NCBI RefSeq assembly: GCF_021729015.1 | Contig: NZ_JAJQQZ010000001.1 | Span: 248,001-312,000 of the forward strand | Source: Halobacterium rubrum | GTDB lineage: Archaea; Halobacteriota; Halobacteria; Halobacteriales; Halobacteriaceae | Reading direction: 5' to 3' | DNA length: 64,000 nucleotides | Shown here: positions 7,899 through 15,846 of the stretch, one piece after another | Position numbering within the stretch: the first letter of the stretch is position 1 | Layout: each line of letters opens with the position of its first letter | Made by a program: the position numbers and the translations under genes | The notes under the pieces: model-generated | What the model saw: only the letters and a program-made list of their open reading frames with translations | The model's database searches: none | What the model was told of the DNA's origin: nothing

Positions 7899-8207
7899 GA
7901 ACCCGGTTCACTTCTTCGGAGTACTCTCCTCGGTCCAACTGGCTCCCGCATTCTGCCGGCCCTCGATAGCGTGTCGTATTCGATTGAGCCCAATTCATCG
8001 TCGTGAGGACTGTCACCCGTCGTCTCTGATTCCTCCCGCCGTCGAACCGGTGGGGCAAGGATGTATATGGGAGGGCAGTGGCACGGTGACATCGTCTCAG
8101 CCTCCGGCTTAATCCGTTCAGTCGGTGCAATACTACGTCCATCCGTGTCCAAGATTCTGGCACGTCACCCGGAACAATCCGGACGTATTCAACGAGGCTC
8201 GAAACCA
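7899..8207. other. Intergenic region with second CAATACTAC box
   Basis: 309 bases with no convincing gene. The open frame that starts at 8061 is only an upstream extension of the next gene. A sequence near 8035-8050 (CCGCCGTCG...CCGGTGGGG) faintly recalls the leader hairpins at 5952 and 6601. The CAATACTAC box is at 8128-8136. Confidence 0.5.
8128..8136 (+). promoter_or_regulatory. CAATACTAC box, copy 2
   Basis: Exact 9-mer, 80 bases before the ATG at 8208. See the copies at 5224 and 8902. Confidence 0.5.
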
Positions 8208-8750
8208 ATGCAACGTCGCAAGTTTATCGCCGGGATGGGATCGCTCGCTGCTGCTGGAGCAGCTGGACTCGGAACGGGTGCGTTCACGACCGTGGAAGCC
8301 GACCGCAGCGTCTCCGTCGAAGTCGCCGACGACGCGTCGGCGTTCCTGATGTTCGACCCCGGGCTGAAGTCCTCGACCAACGACGTCTTCGCGTCCTACG
8401 AGGACGGCCTCCTGGTGCTGGACTTCGCCGAGACCGAGGTCGGCGGACAGGGTGTGAATCGCAATGCAGTCTTGCAGTTTGACCAGGTGTTCAAGCTCGT
8501 GACCCGCGGTACACAGGCGGTCAACATCTGGTTCGAGCACGACCTGCCGGGTGTGACGTTCTACCGGTTCGACCCGGACTCGAACAGCCTCGACGGGCCG
8601 GAAAACGCGAAGATCGGGCTCGCCAATGGCGGCCACATGAAGATCGGAGTCGAGATCGACACGACCGTCCCGGAGTTCGACGGCGTAGACGAACTGGACG
8701 GAACAGTCACGATTCACGTGAGTGCGGAAGACCCGACCGGGAGTGACTGA
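8208..8750 (+). CDS. DUF1102 surface protein 4
   Basis: 180 residues from the ATG at 8208. The first 25 residues, MQRRKFIAGMGSLAAAGAAG onward, are nearly the same as in gene 1 at 5318, also at DNA level, whereas the mature parts have diverged. This suggests recent duplication or conversion of the signal-peptide cassette. The mature start EADRSVSVEVADDASAFL is the standard first strand; LVTRGTQAVNIWF (~residues 98-110) replaces the N-G-T-Q-P-V strand. No lipobox, no membrane anchor. It has its own upstream region with a CAATACTAC box and may be the first gene of a second transcript running into the next gene and the signal peptidase. Confidence 0.85.
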   Translation: MQRRKFIAGMGSLAAAGAAGLGTGAFTTVEADRSVSVEVADDASAFLMFDPGLKSSTNDVFASYEDGLLVLDFAETEVGGQGVNRNAVLQFDQVFKLVTRGTQAVNIWFEHDLPGVTFYRFDPDSNSLDGPENAKIGLANGGHMKIGVEIDTTVPEFDGVDELDGTVTIHVSAEDPTGSD

Positions 8751-8901
8751 TTCGACGCGCTGCGTCGACGTCGGCCACGCTAGCTGACGTACTGAAACCA
8801 GTCTGGGCGTCCGGTGACGCGTTACGAATTCCGGGCCACCGAGTGCCCTTCTCCCGGTTGTTCCGGAGTACAGACCCTCCTTGACCTTGCTTCAAGCACC
8901 C

Positions 8902-8910
8902 CAATACTAC
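8902..8910 (+). promoter_or_regulatory. CAATACTAC box, copy 3
   Basis: Exact 9-mer, 77 bases before the TTG start proposed at 8979. It is found only upstream of members of the DUF1102 group in what I could read. Confidence 0.5.
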
Positions 8911-8978
8911 CCCCTAATCCCTCATTGTCCCGTCCAACTGACCGGGGCCGGTCGCTCGGCCGCCGGGGGGCACGTACA

Positions 8979-10478
8979 TTGACACGTCGACGACGGCGGT
9001 GGCTCGCACTCGCTGCGGCGCTCGCGCTGGCGGGGACGCTGGCGTTCCCGTCTGCAGCGGCGCCGCTGCTTGGCGGGCCGGTGGACACGACGACCGGTGA
9101 CGGCGTCGAGTTGCTGCCGGCCGAGGACAGCCAGTACGCGACGGTCGGGCCGGACGGCGAGCTGGCGCTGGACCTGACGCCGGGCGACGCCGGCCTGAAT
9201 CCGGGGGCGGTGACGGACTTCGGGGCGGTGTTCTACGTGCGGTACACCGGTGACCAGTACGCCGAGGTGTGGGTGACGGCCGGCTCGGAAGCGGTGTCGT
9301 TCGCGGTCGACGGGCAGCCGGCGGGGTCGGCGGCCCAGAATGTGCGAGTCGGGCCGGACGAGGTCGTGCCCGTGAGCGTGCGCGTGGACACGACCAGTGG
9401 GGACGACCTCGACGTCGGGGGGCTGACGGTGCATTCGCGGGTCGCCGAACCCGAGCGCGAGGCGGACGGCCAGACCGCCGAGAGGACGGCGGAGACGACG
9501 ACCGACTCGACCGACACGACCGAGGTGTCGGTGCCGGCGGTCCAGCGCCGGGGGACGGCGGCCGACGGGCTGACGTTCACGATGCTGACCCCGACGGCCG
9601 GCGACGCCCTCACTCTCGACACGGACGGGATGGTCGTCGCCGGTGAGCCCGAGCGCGGGGCGGTCCTGGAGTCGCTGACCGTGACGCCGGCGTCGGGCGA
9701 GGGGATGACCGTCGACGTCGAGCGGACGGCGGCCGACCCGGTGCCGGGTGAAGCCGTCGAGTCCCTCGGGGCGGTCCGCGTCGACGCCAGCACCGACGTC
9801 GACGCGGCGACGGTCCGGCTGGCGGTCGACGACGCGTTCCTCGCCGACGTGGCGGTCGACGACGTCGACGACCTGTCGCTCTACCGGCACGGCGGGGACG
9901 GTGAGTGGAGCGAGGTGTCGCTGTCGGCTGTCGCGGAGCGGAACGGTTCGACGGTCCTCGAGGGGTCGACCGGCGGCTTCTCGACGTTCGTGCTGGCGGC
10001 CGACCGCCCCACCATCGGCGTCAGTGCGGCGTCCGTCTCGCCGGCCACGGTGAGCGCGGACGGTTCCGCGACGGTGTCGGCGACGCTGCGCAACGACGGG
10101 CAGGCCGCCGGCGAACGGACGGTGCCGGTGACCGTCGGCGGCGAGGTCGTCGCCGAGCGCACCGTCGTGCTGGAGGCGGGCGAGACGGCGACCGTGACGG
10201 CGTCGGTGTCGCCCGGCCCCGGCGAGCACACCGTCTCGGTCGGCGGCGTCGAGGCCGGGACAGTGAGCGTCGCGGCTGACAAGGACGGCGAGGCGGGCGG
10301 CAGCGACGAGTCCGACGGCGACGCGCCGGCGACGGACAGCGGCGACGAGCCGGCCGAGAACGTGCAGTCCGAACCCGCCGGGTTCGACTTCGAGACGCTG
10401 GCCGGCGCGGGCGTGGCGGTGGCGGTCGTGGTCGTCGGCGTCGGCGCGCTCCGGCGTCGCCGCGGTGGGGAGCCGTGA
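8979..10478 (+). CDS. Secreted DUF1102-like protein with PGF-pre-PGF and CARDB-like domains and C-terminal anchor
   Basis: 499 residues using the TTG at 8979. The frame is open from 8814, but the signal peptide (RRRRRWLALAAALALAG...SAAA) begins right after this TTG, which is preceded by GGGGGG at a fair distance; the start is therefore probable, not certain. After the signal comes a DUF1102-like part (residues ~30-155; QYATVGPDGELALDL and FYVRYTGDQYAEVWV parallel gene 1). A Thr/Asp linker leads to a PGF-pre-PGF-type domain (~190-345; TFTMLTPTAGDALTL, LYRHGGDGEW, GGFSTFVLA) and a CARDB-like Ig module (~347-430). After an acidic stalk, FETLAGAGVAVAVVVVGVG plus RRRR forms a C-terminal anchor. 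Likely cell-attached component of the fibre system. Confidence 0.75.
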   Translation: MTRRRRRWLALAAALALAGTLAFPSAAAPLLGGPVDTTTGDGVELLPAEDSQYATVGPDGELALDLTPGDAGLNPGAVTDFGAVFYVRYTGDQYAEVWVTAGSEAVSFAVDGQPAGSAAQNVRVGPDEVVPVSVRVDTTSGDDLDVGGLTVHSRVAEPEREADGQTAERTAETTTDSTDTTEVSVPAVQRRGTAADGLTFTMLTPTAGDALTLDTDGMVVAGEPERGAVLESLTVTPASGEGMTVDVERTAADPVPGEAVESLGAVRVDASTDVDAATVRLAVDDAFLADVAVDDVDDLSLYRHGGDGEWSEVSLSAVAERNGSTVLEGSTGGFSTFVLAADRPTIGVSAASVSPATVSADGSATVSATLRNDGQAAGERTVPVTVGGEVVAERTVVLEAGETATVTASVSPGPGEHTVSVGGVEAGTVSVAADKDGEAGGSDESDGDAPATDSGDEPAENVQSEPAGFDFETLAGAGVAVAVVVVGVGALRRRRGGEP

Positions 10479-10566
10479 CGGCGACCGTGACCCGACCGCG
10501 ACAGCGCTCGACGGGCCACCCGTCGGAAGATACTTGCAGTCCTGACACGTCGGTGCCGGCGACCAG

Positions 10567-11727
10567 ATGACACCGCGTCGCGTACTCACGCTGACCGGGG
10601 AGGTGGCGGTGGTGCTCGTCGTCGTGGCGCTGGCCGCCGGTCAGGTGCTGGGCTACCCCGTCCTGCTGGGGTACGTCGAGACCGGGAGCATGGAGCCGAC
10701 ACTCGAACCGGGCGACGGCTTCGTCTCCGTGCCGGCACCGCTGGCCGGCGACGTCGAGGCGGGCGACGTGGTCGTCTTCCGAGCGGAGGAGCTTCAGGGC
10801 GGCGGGCTCACAACCCACCGCGTGGTCGGGGAGACCGACCGCGGATTCGTCACCAGGGGCGACGCCAACCCCTTCACCGACCAGGACGGCGACGAACCGC
10901 CGGTGAAGCGCGCCCAGATCGTCGCTCACGCCCTGCAGGTGAACGGCGAGGTGGTCGCCATCCCGAATCTCGGGACGGCCGTGACGGGGCTCCAGGACGC
11001 CATCGGAGACACGCAGCGGCGGGCGGCGGCCCTCACCGGGTCGCGGTCACTGCTGGGCACGCAGGGCCTGACGTACCTCCTGTTCGCGCTGTCGGCGCTG
11101 CTGTACGTCGTCGACCTCCTCATCGACGACGGCAGAGCCCGGGACCGCAGCCGGAGTCGGTCCCGGGACAGCGGCGTCTCGCCGGGGCTCGTCGTCGCCG
11201 CGCTCGCGGCCGTGCTCGTGGTGTCGGCGACGGCCGCGATGGTGGTGCCCGCCGGCACCGAACAGTTCGGGGTGGTGAGCGCGGAGTTCGAGTCCGAGAA
11301 CCCCACGGTCATCCAGCAGGGCGAGTCCTCGACGTTCGAGTACCGGGTGGCCAACGGCGGACTGGTGCCGGTCGTCTCCTACCTCGAGCCGGCCAGCGAG
11401 GGGGTGGCCGTCCAGCCGACCCGGTTGCGGGTTGGGTCGCGGGGGACGGCGACGGCCGACCTGACGCTGACCGCGCCCGAGGACACGGGCTACTACCGGC
11501 GGTACGTCACCGAGCACCGGTACCTGGCGGTGCTGCCGGTGTCCCTCCTGGACGCGCTGTACGACGTCCACCCGTGGCTCCCCATCGTGGCCGTGGACAG
11601 CCTGCTGGCGTCGGTCGTCGCCGTGCTCGGTCTCGTCCTGCTCCGGGGGCGTCGCGTCCGCGTGCGGAGCCGGGAGAGCCGTCACGGCCGGTCGACGTGG
11701 GCGCGCGTCCGCCGGCGCCTGCGGTGA
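10567..11727 (+). CDS. sipW: SipW-type signal peptidase I with C-terminal beta-domain extension
   Basis: 386 residues; usual SipW-type enzymes are ~170-200. Residues 9-35 are a membrane anchor. The S26B catalytic site is clear: GSMEPT with nucleophile Ser41, then THRVV with His84 in place of the bacterial Lys, and GDANPFTDQDG (~98-108) for the acidic residue. This Ser/His type is that of archaeal and ER signal peptidases. A second membrane segment lies at ~156-178 and a third at ~203-225. Residues ~228-335 form an Ig-like beta domain (STFEYRVANGG, TATADLTLTAPEDTGYY) and a last helix lies at ~340-362. The extension could hold or chaperone pilin-like substrates. Its position directly behind four to five DUF1102 genes suggests it matures them, as SipW does TasA. 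Confidence 0.88.
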   Translation: MTPRRVLTLTGEVAVVLVVVALAAGQVLGYPVLLGYVETGSMEPTLEPGDGFVSVPAPLAGDVEAGDVVVFRAEELQGGGLTTHRVVGETDRGFVTRGDANPFTDQDGDEPPVKRAQIVAHALQVNGEVVAIPNLGTAVTGLQDAIGDTQRRAAALTGSRSLLGTQGLTYLLFALSALLYVVDLLIDDGRARDRSRSRSRDSGVSPGLVVAALAAVLVVSATAAMVVPAGTEQFGVVSAEFESENPTVIQQGESSTFEYRVANGGLVPVVSYLEPASEGVAVQPTRLRVGSRGTATADLTLTAPEDTGYYRRYVTEHRYLAVLPVSLLDALYDVHPWLPIVAVDSLLASVVAVLGLVLLRGRRVRVRSRESRHGRSTWARVRRRLR

Positions 11728-11817
11728 CCCGGTCGTCCCGCGACGGTGGTCTCGTCGCGCCGCCGCTGCACTCAAACTATCGACACTTGTATGCCGTCGG
11801 GCGCAAGTGTACCGCGC

Positions 11818-13074
11818 ATGACAGGGGAGACGCGGTGGCTCCGCGCCAGAGCCTTCGCCGGGGAGTGGTTCACGGTGCTGGCGGCGGCCTTCGTGGTGCT
11901 CGCGCTCGCGGGCGGGTACGCCGCCGGGACGGCGTACGCGACGCCGGATACCGAGACGGAGCGACAGACGGTCGAGCACTGGGCGGTCTCGGGGGACTTC
12001 CAGCACTCGGCGACGGTGACCCGGGAGAACCCGGTGTTCCCGGTGGGAGCGACGCTGGACGACAGGTCGACGTACTTCGTGAGCGCTACGCCGGTCTTCG
12101 ACGGCACGTACACCGTCTCGTACAGCGACGCCGCGGCCGGCGGCACCGGGGAGCCGGTCGAGATGGCGGCGACGGCGACCCTCGTCCTCCAGTCGGCCAG
12201 CGAGGACGCCGTCTACTGGACGGACCGCGAGCAGGTCGCGGCCACGGAGGCGACGCTCGCCGACGGCGAGTCGGCGACGCTGTCGTTCTCCCTGAACGCC
12301 ACGCGGGTCGACCAGCGCGCGGCCGACATCCAGCAGGCACTCGGTGACACCGGCGGGGAGGTGTCCACGAGCGTCGTGGTCGACGTGAACGCGACGGGGA
12401 GCGTCGCCGGCACCGAGCGCGCGGTGACGGCCTCGCAGTCCATCCCCCTGCGCCTCGGCGGGTCGACGTACAGCGTCGGGGAGACCGAGACGGCTCGCGA
12501 GGCGGCGACGACCACGCGCACCGTCGAGGTCACGCAGTCCTACGGACCGTCTCGGACCGTCGGCGGGCCGCTCCTGCTCGTCGCCGGGCTCGCGGGGCTC
12601 GGCGCGCTCGCGGTGCTCCGGCGGCGCGACGCCCTCGCACTGACCGCCGCCGAGCGCGAGTACCTGGCGTTCCGCGACGACCGCGCCGAGTTCGACGAGT
12701 GGGTGGTGCGGGCGCGGCTGCCGCCGTCGGTCCACGACCGGGAGCGCGCCGACGCCGAGTCGCTGGCGGACCTCGTGGACTACGCCATCGACGCCGACGT
12801 CGGCGTCGTCGAGGACACCGGGACGGGGTCGTTCTACGCCGTCACCCGGGAGGTCGTCGTGGCGTTCGACCCGCCGGCCGAACCCGGTGCAGCCTCGCCG
12901 TTCGCCGCCGACGACGACGAGGACGCCGACACCGAGTCGCTGGCGGACCTCGTCGGCGGCGATGCCGACGACGGTGCGAACGGCGAGGAGAGCGGCGACG
13001 GTGCGACTCATCGACGGGACGCCGGCGACGCCCGCGAGGACGGCGACGCGCCGACAGTCGAGCCAGAAGACTGA
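11818..13074 (+). CDS. DUF5305 family membrane protein
   Basis: 418 residues from the ATG at 11818; an in-frame start 72 bases upstream adds only basic, non-conserved residues. One N-terminal membrane segment (~residues 20-42) is followed by an extracytoplasmic beta-rich region (~43-240) containing NATRV and VDVNATGS sequons, a second membrane segment (~248-270, LLLVAGLAGLGALAVL), and a cytoplasmic acidic tail with ERADAESLADLVDYAI. DUF5305 proteins are regularly found next to SipW-type peptidases in haloarchaea and I take it as the accessory subunit of this locus. Function unknown. It begins 91 bases after the peptidase gene, in the same direction. Confidence 0.8.
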   Translation: MTGETRWLRARAFAGEWFTVLAAAFVVLALAGGYAAGTAYATPDTETERQTVEHWAVSGDFQHSATVTRENPVFPVGATLDDRSTYFVSATPVFDGTYTVSYSDAAAGGTGEPVEMAATATLVLQSASEDAVYWTDREQVAATEATLADGESATLSFSLNATRVDQRAADIQQALGDTGGEVSTSVVVDVNATGSVAGTERAVTASQSIPLRLGGSTYSVGETETAREAATTTRTVEVTQSYGPSRTVGGPLLLVAGLAGLGALAVLRRRDALALTAAEREYLAFRDDRAEFDEWVVRARLPPSVHDRERADAESLADLVDYAIDADVGVVEDTGTGSFYAVTREVVVAFDPPAEPGAASPFAADDDEDADTESLADLVGGDADDGANGEESGDGATHRRDAGDAREDGDAPTVEPED

Positions 13075-13132
13075 CCGCCGAGAGCGCGTGGGCTCGGTGC
13101 AGCGCCCACTGGAACGGCCCACCCCAGGGTAG

Positions 13133-13495
13133 TCAGTCGCCCTGCGACACCCGGGGGTCGAGAGCGGCGTGGACGACGTCCTGGAGGAGCGTGCCGCCGA
13201 CGGTCAGCACGGCGGGTGTCATCGCGGTCCCCATCAGCAGCGGGAGGCCGCGGTCGATCACGCCGTCGTACAGCAGGTGGCCGATGCCGGGAATCCCGAA
13301 GACGAGCTCGATGACGACGACGGCCACGAGCAGGACGTCGACGAGTTCGGTGAACGTCGTCGAGACGATGGGACCGGCGGCGTTCCGGAGGACGTGGCGC
13401 GCGACGGTACGAGCGCCGGCGCCCTTCGCGCGCAGCAGTGTCACGAACTCCTCGCCGAGGTGCTCGAGGGACTCGGCGCGCGCGTACCGGATCTG
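13133..13495 (-). pseudogene. C-terminal fragment of a DppB-type ABC transporter permease
   Basis: Only the last ~120 residues of a peptide/nickel-type permease are present: RYARAESLEHLGEEF, the EAA-like LLRAKGAGARTVARHVLRNA, and VVVIELVFGIPGIGHLLYDG, ending with ALDPRVSQGD and a stop at 13133. Upstream of 13495 the frame continues as meaningless acidic and Gly-rich residues, so the N-terminal two-thirds are gone. It abuts, head to head, an N-terminal fragment of the partner permease on the other strand. Not functional as it stands. Confidence 0.8.
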
Positions 13496-13498
13496 GCC

Positions 13499-13807
13499 GG
13501 CCCGTCGCTCTCCTCCGCCACCAGCGTCGCCGCCGTCGGCCTCGCCGCTGTCGCCGCGCTGTACGCCTACGACGTCGTCGCCGTCTCGGCCGGCGACCCC
13601 TTCCTGCCCGGCGAGTGCGTCGGCGCCGTCGTCGACAGCCGCTGCCGGGGCACGCTCCAGTACCCCCTCGGCACCAACGTCTACGGCGAGGACCTCGGGG
13701 TCCTCGTCGTCGCCGGGATGCGCGTCGCCGTCACGCTCTCGCTGGTCACCGCTACGATTCTCGTCACCGTCGCGACCGTCGTCGGCACTCCCGCGGGGTT
13801 GTGGTGG
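13499..13807 (+). pseudogene. N-terminal/internal fragment of a DppC-type ABC transporter permease
   Basis: In the plus frame from about 13499 a membrane segment (SSATSVAAVGLAAVAALYAY) is followed by the DppC hallmark YPLGTNVYGEDLGVLVVAGMR and a second membrane segment (VAVTLSLVTATILVTVATVVG), then the frame runs out into the next gene's promoter. The permease domain proper is missing. The codon pattern is still coding-like, so decay is recent. Together with the dppB piece this records loss of an oligopeptide-type importer by inversion and deletion. Confidence 0.75.
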
Positions 13808-13822
13808 CCGCAAACGGCCGAG

Positions 13823-13831
13823 CTTATATTC
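13823..13831 (+). promoter_or_regulatory. TATA box of the RHH gene
   Basis: CTTATATTC centred ~27 bases before the ATG at 13853, as expected for a leaderless transcript. It lies at the end of the dppC fragment. Confidence 0.6.
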
Positions 13832-13852
13832 TCGAGGTATTCTCTAGGGCAT

Positions 13853-14038
13853 ATGCCGAAGATCAGCGTCGAAGTGCCGGCCGAGCTCCTCGGCGACCTC
13901 GACGACCACGTCGGGGAGGACGGCAAGTTCGTGAACCGCAGCGAGGCGATCCGGGCGTCGGTCCGGAAGACACTGGATATCCTCGACGACATCGACGACC
14001 GCCAGGGCCGACTCGGGGAGGGCGACGATGGCGAGTAG
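13853..14038 (+). CDS. Ribbon-helix-helix (CopG-like) regulator
   Basis: 61 residues: MPKISVEVPAELLGDLD gives the beta strand and start of helix 1, and FVNRSEAIRASVRKTLD is the typical second helix of RHH DNA-binding proteins. Such proteins bind DNA as dimers. The 3' end overlaps the start of the queuosine-precursor-type transporter by 11 bases, so it is co-expressed with, and may control, that transporter. The start is fixed by the TATA box 27 bases upstream. Confidence 0.85.
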   Translation: MPKISVEVPAELLGDLDDHVGEDGKFVNRSEAIRASVRKTLDILDDIDDRQGRLGEGDDGE

Positions 14039-14750
14039 CCGGAGTGAGCGCCTCGCCGCCGGACAGGTGGCACTCGTCGGGCTGTTCGTCACCGCCCTCG
14101 TCACCGCCCAGCTCACGGCGTCGAAGCTCCTGCTGTTCGGCCTCCCGGTGTCGCTGCCCGTCACCGGCTCCGCGCTCGTGCTGCCGGGCGCCGCGCTCGC
14201 GTACGCCGTGACCTTTTTCGCCTCCGACTGCTACTCCGAGCTCTACGGCCGCCGGCCCGCGCAGGTGATGGTCAACGTCGGGTTCGCGATGAACTTCGTC
14301 ATGCTCGCGCTCGTCTACAGCACCGTGCAGGCCCCCATCGCGCCGTTCTCCGGCGTCGGCCAGGGCGAGTTCTCCACGGTCCTGCTGTCCTCCGCGAACA
14401 TCGTCGCCGGCTCGCTTCTGGCGTACGTCGTCAGCCAGAACTGGGACGTCGTCGCGTTCCACGCCATCCGCGACCGCACCGACGGTGACCACCTCTGGCT
14501 GCGCAACATCGGCTCCACCGCCACCAGTCAGGCCATCGACACCGTCATCTTCGTCACCGTCGCGTTCTGGGCGGCGCCGACGCTGTTCGGCGTCGGGCAG
14601 GCGAACAGCCTCGAACAGATTCTCACGCTGGTCGTCGGCCAGTACCTCCTCAAGCTCGCCATCGCCGTCGGCGACACGCCGTTCGTCTACGCCGTCGTCT
14701 CGGCGTTCCGCTCCCGGGGGCTCGCCGACCCGGCGCCCGCCGCCGACTGA
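14028..14750 (+). CDS. Queuosine/archaeosine precursor transporter family (YhhQ, VUT)
   Basis: 240 residues with about six membrane segments. Family signatures are FFASDCYSELYGRR (~residues 63-76; DxxSExYG in the family) and LRNIGSTATSQAIDTVIF (~158-175). Bacterial YhhQ takes up preQ0/preQ1 for tRNA modification. In haloarchaea, which make archaeosine in tRNA from preQ0, the homolog likely salvages preQ0. The N-terminus overlaps the RHH gene (ATG at 14028 inside its last codons), arguing for a two-gene unit in which the RHH protein responds to the substrate or its status. Substrate assignment is by family only. Confidence 0.85.
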   Translation: MASSRSERLAAGQVALVGLFVTALVTAQLTASKLLLFGLPVSLPVTGSALVLPGAALAYAVTFFASDCYSELYGRRPAQVMVNVGFAMNFVMLALVYSTVQAPIAPFSGVGQGEFSTVLLSSANIVAGSLLAYVVSQNWDVVAFHAIRDRTDGDHLWLRNIGSTATSQAIDTVIFVTVAFWAAPTLFGVGQANSLEQILTLVVGQYLLKLAIAVGDTPFVYAVVSAFRSRGLADPAPAAD

Positions 14751-14763
14751 CGAGACGCGACCG

Positions 14764-15546
14764 CTACTCCGCCGTGTCGTCGCGTCGCTCGGCGAACCCG
14801 TAGTTCGGCTTCAGGTCCGTCACCGTCACGTCGACCGTCTCGCCTTCCTCGGCGTCGCCGACGAACAGCGTGTACCCATCGACGCGGGCGATGCCGTCGC
14901 CCTCGTCGCCCTCGTCGACCACGTCGACGCTGAGCTCGTCGCCCTCCGCGACCGGCGCGACGATGCGGTTCTTCCCGACGACGTACAGCTCCGAGGACGC
15001 GTCCCGGGAGGCGTCCGGGCTGTTGGTCGCGACGAACGCGAACTCGTCCTCGACGTCCGCGAGGAAGTCCTGAAAGTCCCGGCCGTCGAACACCTTCACG
15101 ACGAAGTGGCCGCCCGCGTCCAGCAGCTCGCGGGCCGTGTCCAGCGCCTGCCGGGCGAGGTGCACCGACCGCGCGTGGTCGAGCTGGTACTCGCCGGTCA
15201 TGTCCGGCGCCATGTCCGAGATGACGATGTCGGCGCTACCGTTCGCCGCCGCTCGGACGCGCTCCCGGGTCTCCTCCTCGGTCATGTCGCCGCGCACCGT
15301 GTCGAGCCCGGCGTCCGTCTCGAAGTGCGAGATGTTCTGGAAGTCGACGCCGACGACCTTCCCGCGAGCGCCGACGCGCTCGGCCGCCACCTGCAGCCAG
15401 CCGCCCGGCGCCGCCCCCAGGTCGACGACGGACGCGCCGCCGAACAGGACGTCGAACCGGTCGTCGAGCTGCTGGAGCTTGTACGCGGACCGCGACCGGT
15501 ACCCCTCCTGCTTGGACTTGTTGTAGTACTTGTCTTTACCTGTCAT
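14764..15546 (-). CDS. rlmE: 23S rRNA (uridine-2'-O) methyltransferase RlmE (FtsJ) with TRAM domain
   Basis: 260 residues. Residues 1-195 are the FtsJ/RrmJ fold: SRSAYKL, the SAM-binding DLGAAPGGW (42-50), SDMAPD (110-115), and the catalytic K-D-K-E set, readable as Lys23, Asp111, Lys151 and Glu186 (SSELYVV). It methylates the 2'-O of a conserved uridine in the A-loop of 23S rRNA. Residues ~197-260 form a TRAM domain (GDELSVDVVDEGDEGDGIARVDG), an RNA-binding addition normal in haloarchaeal RlmE and absent in bacteria. Converges with the transporter gene, 13 bases between stops. Confidence 0.95.
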   Translation of the reverse strand: MTGKDKYYNKSKQEGYRSRSAYKLQQLDDRFDVLFGGASVVDLGAAPGGWLQVAAERVGARGKVVGVDFQNISHFETDAGLDTVRGDMTEEETRERVRAAANGSADIVISDMAPDMTGEYQLDHARSVHLARQALDTARELLDAGGHFVVKVFDGRDFQDFLADVEDEFAFVATNSPDASRDASSELYVVGKNRIVAPVAEGDELSVDVVDEGDEGDGIARVDGYTLFVGDAEEGETVDVTVTDLKPNYGFAERRDDTAE

Positions 15547-15846
15547 GCGTACCTCACTAAATTCCCTGATAGGTCGCTAGTGTACGTTACCGGCGAATCC
15601 GCGCTCATGCGCGAAGAGACGCCGTCAACCCGGAAAGGCGCATCGGAAGGGTCACGCCACGCTCTCGATACCACTGCCTAGATTTTCTGGACGACCCGCT
15701 CCAACAGTGACGGCGACGCGCTCACCACGTCCAGTCAGAGCGTATTGCCGAAGAACCGGCCGGCTCGCCGAGTACCCAGACACGGATTCGCGACCCTTCT
15801 CGCAGAATGATAACTATTTTGACTCTACCTCCGGGGATGGTGTGAT
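15547..15846. other. Intergenic region at left edge of hydrolase island
   Basis: 300 bases between the rlmE start and the first hydrolase. No coding signal. The only feature seen is an AT-rich ATAACTATTTT at 15810-15820, ~30 bases before the hydrolase start, its probable TATA box. The base composition drops here relative to rlmE. Confidence 0.5.

Noticed and set aside
8922-13122. Long open frames on the minus strand opposite the DUF1102-like, signal peptidase and DUF5305 genes (up to ~690 codons).
   Set aside because: They are rich in Arg, Gly, His and Val with no domains, and are the usual antisense shadows of GC-rich codons; the plus-strand genes have clear motifs.
13133-13813. An intact 226-residue minus-strand gene over the permease region.
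   Set aside because: Only the last ~120 codons match a permease; the first ~105 are acidic and Gly-rich shadow sequence antisense to the dppC fragment.
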